A DNA stretch of 42,899 bases from Bacteroidota bacterium (GTDB lineage: Bacteria > Bacteroidota > Ignavibacteria > Ignavibacteriales > Melioribacteraceae). Position 1 is the stretch's first letter. Each line of letters starts with the position of its first letter. Shown one piece after another: positions 39,699-42,899 of the stretch. The DNA is taken from NCBI GenBank assembly GCA_018818165.1, contig JAHISP010000058.1:1-42899 (forward strand), written 5' to 3'. The position numbers and the translations under genes were made by a program. The notes beneath the pieces were generated by a model. That model searched no databases. It saw nothing but the letters and a program-made list of their open reading frames with translations, and had not been told where the DNA came from.

Positions 39699-42269
39699 AT
39701 GATTGACTATGTTGGAAAATTCACAGTGGTTCCAGCTTTGCCTAAAGAATTAGAGCCATTAAGATATATTGCAAAAAATTTGTATTGGACATGGAATCAA
39801 GATGCAATTGCACTATTCAGAAGATTAGATAAAGGTTTATGGGAATCGACATACCACAATCCCGTTCAATTGCTTGGTGAAATTAAGCAACAAAGACTTG
39901 AGGAAGTCTCTAAGGATTCGGGCTTTTTATCTCATCTTCAACGTGTAGACGATGATTTGAAGTCATACCTCAAAAATCCATCATGGTTTCAAAATAAACA
40001 TGGCAAAGATGAAGAAAGAAACATAGCATATTTTTCTGCAGAATTCGGTTTAACAGAATGCTTACAAATCTATTCTGGTGGACTTGGTATTTTGGCTGGT
40101 GACCACTTGAAATCTGCCAGTGATCTTGGTATTCCTTTAGTTGCGGTTGGCTTAAACTATAAAGAAGGTTATTTTCAACAATATTTAAATAATGATGGTT
40201 GGCAGCAAGAAAAATATGAAACTATTGACTACCATAACCAACCGATGGAATTAGAAGTTGACGAAAATGGAAAACCAATTAAAATATCAGTCGATTTTCC
40301 AAAACGCAAAGTTTATGCTCAAATTTGGAGGATTGAAGTTGGGAGAGTTAAACTCTTTGTCTTAGATACAAATATAACGGACAATAACCATAGCGACAGG
40401 CAAATTACACATGGTTTATATAGTGGCACAATTGAAACAAGAATTCAACAAGAAATTCTTTTGGGAATTGGCGGCATTAGAGCATTGCTTGCACTTGGAA
40501 TGGAACCTCATATTTGCCATATGAATGAAGGGCATTCAGCATTTTTGTCTTTAGAAAGAATTAGACATTTGCAACAACGTGACGGACTTTCTTTTGAAGA
40601 AGCTAAAGATATTGGTTTTTATACAAGTTTGTTTACTACTCATACTCCTGTACCAGCTGGAATTGATATTTTCCCAAATGAATTAGTGGAAAAATATTTT
40701 GGAAATTATTATCGTAATGAACTAAAAATATCAGATAAAGATTTCTATCGTTTAGGAACTATTTTAGATGAAACGAATCCACCTAATTTTAATATGGCAC
40801 ATCTTGCTATGAATATGGCAGGATTTGTTAATGGTGTTAGTAAACTTCATGGTGAAGTTTCAAGAAAAATGTGGGTAGATGGATTTAAAGGAGTTCCATT
40901 TAATGAAATTCCAATAGATTATGTTACTAATGGTATTCATATTCGCTCTCACATTTCTTCTGAGATGGAAAGCTTGTTATACAGATATTTAGGTGATGGT
41001 TTTATAAACAACGTAAGTGATAAAAATGTATGGAGTTCTGTTAACGAAATCCCAGATGAAGAATTGTGGAGAACACATGTTAGAAGAAGGGAAAGACTTG
41101 TTGCATTTGCTCGTAAAAGATTACGGAAGCAAATTACATCGCAAGGTGGTTCTCAAGCCGAAATTGAAAGTGCTGGTGAAGTCTTAGATTCAACTGTACT
41201 TACAATTGGTTTTGCTCGAAGATTTGCTACATATAAAAGAGCTACACTGTTATTTCGTGATCTTCAAAGATTAATAAGTATTTTGAATGATATAGATGGA
41301 CCAGTTCAAATTATTATTGCAGGTAAAGCTCATCCACATGATGAGGCTGGCAAGAAATTTATTCAAGAAATTTTTGAACATGCTAAAACGCCTTTATTAA
41401 GAAAAAGAATTGTATTTCTTGAAAATTATGATATGAATGTTGCACGCTATATGGTTCAGGGCTGCGATATGTGGTTAAACAACCCAAGAAGACCTCTTGA
41501 AGCAAGTGGTACTTCAGGCATGAAAATTATTGCTAATGGAGGATTAAACTTTAGTGTGCTTGATGGTTGGTGGGATGAAGCTTATACTCATGATGTTGGT
41601 TGGAAAATTGGAAGCAGAGAAGAATATAGAGATTTAGATTATCAAGATGAAGTTGAAGCAAATATGTTATACAAAACTCTAGAAAATAATATTACTCCGT
41701 TATTTTATAACGTTGGCAGGGATGGACTACCTCGTGAATGGATTAAAAAAATGAAAAATTCTATGAGTCAATTAGCTCCAGTGTTTAATACACATCGTAT
41801 GGTACAAGAATACACGGAAAAATTCTATCTTAAAGCAAATAAAAACAGAAATGAATTATTAGAAGATAACTGGAAAAAAGGTAGAGATTTCACAGTATGG
41901 AAAGCTAATTTATTAGGGAATTGGGATAAATTGAAATTTATTTCTGTAACAGATTCTAGCAACGATGATGAATTAAAAATTGGCGCTAAGTATAAAATAA
42001 GTGCTGAAGTTAGTGTGGGCTCTTTAACTAATGATGATATTGAAGTACAAATATATTATGGCAAACTCGATAATGTAGATTTTGCAAATGAAAATTCATA
42101 TGAAACAATGAAATGTGTTGATTGTAATAAATCAATTGGAACTTTTAAATACGAAGGAAGTATCAGTTGTAATTCAACAGGTGAATTTGGGTATACTCTT
42201 AGAATATTGCCTAAAAATTCACTTTTAATAAATCAATTTGAGCTTGGTGTAATTAAATGGGTTTCATAA
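39699..42269 (+). CDS. glgP: Alpha-glucan phosphorylase (GT35, DUF3417-type)
   Basis: 856 aa behind a TTATGAGGTTTTCAAA ribosome site. Residues about 10-120 match the DUF3417 N-terminal domain (PALPKELEPLRYIAKNLYWT). The catalytic core has YFSAEFGLTECLQIYSGGLG, GLNYKEGYFQQYLNNDGWQ and the pyridoxal-phosphate loop EASGTSGMKIIANGG with the cofactor lysine at 609. It phosphorolyses alpha-1,4-glucans to glucose 1-phosphate in the cytoplasm. This short, unregulated form is typical of bacteria that store glycogen. It carries a C-terminal extension of about 100 residues with a beta-sandwich appearance. Another ORF starts 15 bp downstream. Confidence 0.9.
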   Translation: MIDYVGKFTVVPALPKELEPLRYIAKNLYWTWNQDAIALFRRLDKGLWESTYHNPVQLLGEIKQQRLEEVSKDSGFLSHLQRVDDDLKSYLKNPSWFQNKHGKDEERNIAYFSAEFGLTECLQIYSGGLGILAGDHLKSASDLGIPLVAVGLNYKEGYFQQYLNNDGWQQEKYETIDYHNQPMELEVDENGKPIKISVDFPKRKVYAQIWRIEVGRVKLFVLDTNITDNNHSDRQITHGLYSGTIETRIQQEILLGIGGIRALLALGMEPHICHMNEGHSAFLSLERIRHLQQRDGLSFEEAKDIGFYTSLFTTHTPVPAGIDIFPNELVEKYFGNYYRNELKISDKDFYRLGTILDETNPPNFNMAHLAMNMAGFVNGVSKLHGEVSRKMWVDGFKGVPFNEIPIDYVTNGIHIRSHISSEMESLLYRYLGDGFINNVSDKNVWSSVNEIPDEELWRTHVRRRERLVAFARKRLRKQITSQGGSQAEIESAGEVLDSTVLTIGFARRFATYKRATLLFRDLQRLISILNDIDGPVQIIIAGKAHPHDEAGKKFIQEIFEHAKTPLLRKRIVFLENYDMNVARYMVQGCDMWLNNPRRPLEASGTSGMKIIANGGLNFSVLDGWWDEAYTHDVGWKIGSREEYRDLDYQDEVEANMLYKTLENNITPLFYNVGRDGLPREWIKKMKNSMSQLAPVFNTHRMVQEYTEKFYLKANKNRNELLEDNWKKGRDFTVWKANLLGNWDKLKFISVTDSSNDDELKIGAKYKISAEVSVGSLTNDDIEVQIYYGKLDNVDFANENSYETMKCVDCNKSIGTFKYEGSISCNSTGEFGYTLRILPKNSLLINQFELGVIKWVS

Positions 42270-42284
42270 TTTTAGGAACACATA

Positions 42285-42899
42285 ATGCTAATTGAATCAT
42301 ATGATAATAATAATTTTGGAACAATTATTTATTCGGAAAATAAATTTGATTTTCTAACAAATTTTACAAGAATAAATAGGAATGAACCAGAAATTCATGA
42401 GCTTATCGATTTCAAGGAAGTTAGTGCATATATTAGTAAGCCTGTAAAGAAAAATTTAATTCTTTACAGGTTACTTACTAACGATGAAAATTTAGACCCA
42501 TTTTCAACTAAACTAGGTTTTTTTGTTAAATTAAAAAATAAAATTGAAGTTGTTTATTTTGACCCAATTTTTATAATTAAGGATATTGATAATCTTCGAC
42601 TAACTATTCCAAAGAGTGAATTCAAATATATAATTCAACAAGTAGGTTATAGAACAAAAGCTTTAACTGAAGATACTGCTATTTATGAAGAGAGTTTCTC
42701 TATTGAAATGAGTGAAGAAGAAGCAGAAAATCAGAATGATTCTGTTTTTGCAGAATCAATGTTATCACTAAATGGAAGTGCAAAAAAGAAGAATTTAAAT
42801 TATAATTCTGAAGCTGATATTAATACTTTTCGAAATATTGCTTCTGAGTTAAATAAATTAGACAAACAGTTTAAGTCACAGAATAATGAAGATATTAAA
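42285..42899 (+). CDS. Uncharacterised protein, N-terminal part (runs off the window)
   Basis: The ATG at 42285, preceded by TTTAGGAACACATA, opens a frame that continues to the end of the window (205 residues). It begins MLIESYDNNNFGTIIYSENK and contains IDFKEVSAYISKPVKKNLIL, then an acidic stretch (SEEEAENQN). No family recognised. It probably shares a transcript with glgP, 15 bp after its stop. Confidence 0.65.
   Translation, partial: MLIESYDNNNFGTIIYSENKFDFLTNFTRINRNEPEIHELIDFKEVSAYISKPVKKNLILYRLLTNDENLDPFSTKLGFFVKLKNKIEVVYFDPIFIIKDIDNLRLTIPKSEFKYIIQQVGYRTKALTEDTAIYEESFSIEMSEEEAENQNDSVFAESMLSLNGSAKKKNLNYNSEADINTFRNIASELNKLDKQFKSQNNEDIK

Overview
The window looks like host chromosome from an AT-rich member of the Bacteroidota/Chlorobi/Ignavibacteriota branch, carrying a decayed prophage. 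The most likely source is an Ignavibacteria-type organism. Supporting signs are BACON and '3-coathanger' type modules, the 'DYVFEDDY...HLPEIPSA' C-terminal module typical of Bacteroidota surface proteins, a remnant of a type IX secretion C-terminal sorting signal (35781-35885), and class III-type prepilins with a GspD/PilQ-like secretin, which are unusual for ordinary Bacteroidota. The assignment is inferred from families only.

Layout. (1) 1-1883, minus strand: three overlapping prepilin-like genes. (2) 2244-15128, plus strand: a surface/secretion island with an 81-aa fragment, a 1275-aa ten-repeat BACON-like protein with two FN3 domains, a 153-aa secreted protein sharing its C-terminal module, a 2507-aa RHS/YD-repeat protein, and a 165-aa membrane protein placed like an immunity gene. 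(3) 15548-17473: a secretin. (4) 17765-20809, minus strand: a compact operon of a small membrane protein, a 751-aa P-loop ATPase with a winged-helix-like C-terminus, and an overlapping 50-aa ORF. This is a candidate defence or stress system. (5) about 21.0-35.7 kb: a prophage remnant. Terminase small and large subunits and a Mu-gp29-like portal lie on the minus strand. A Mu-I-like protease/scaffold, major capsid, decoration protein, GH108 endolysin, small membrane proteins, a 1.5-kb structured gene-free stretch, small accessory genes, an ArdC-like fragment and a Sak4-like ATPase lie on the plus strand. No tail genes and no integrase are visible, and the large terminase has an in-frame TGA. The remnant ends at a tRNA 3'-half-like sequence (about 35656-35695). 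(6) 36176-42899: host genes for a TPR histidine kinase, an HtrA protease, an alpha-glucan phosphorylase and an unknown 3'-truncated gene.

The most unusual content is in the prophage. A 24-bp repeat family (core TGCTGAGCGRAGCCGAAGCA) occurs about 18 times, always in the same orientation whatever the gene strand. It often sits in frame inside coding sequence, twice as a 24-bp copy inserted into another copy, and once as a perfect 7-unit tandem array. Its terminal triplets co-vary as if base-paired. A second hairpin family at 31.6-32.2 kb has a conserved T(G/A)AGGAA(A)C loop and covarying stems. A third is a roughly 160-bp long palindrome present in two near-full copies and one partial copy. Either the 24-bp element or the hairpin array could be a previously undescribed element. 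The ATPase operon is the best protein-level candidate for a new system.
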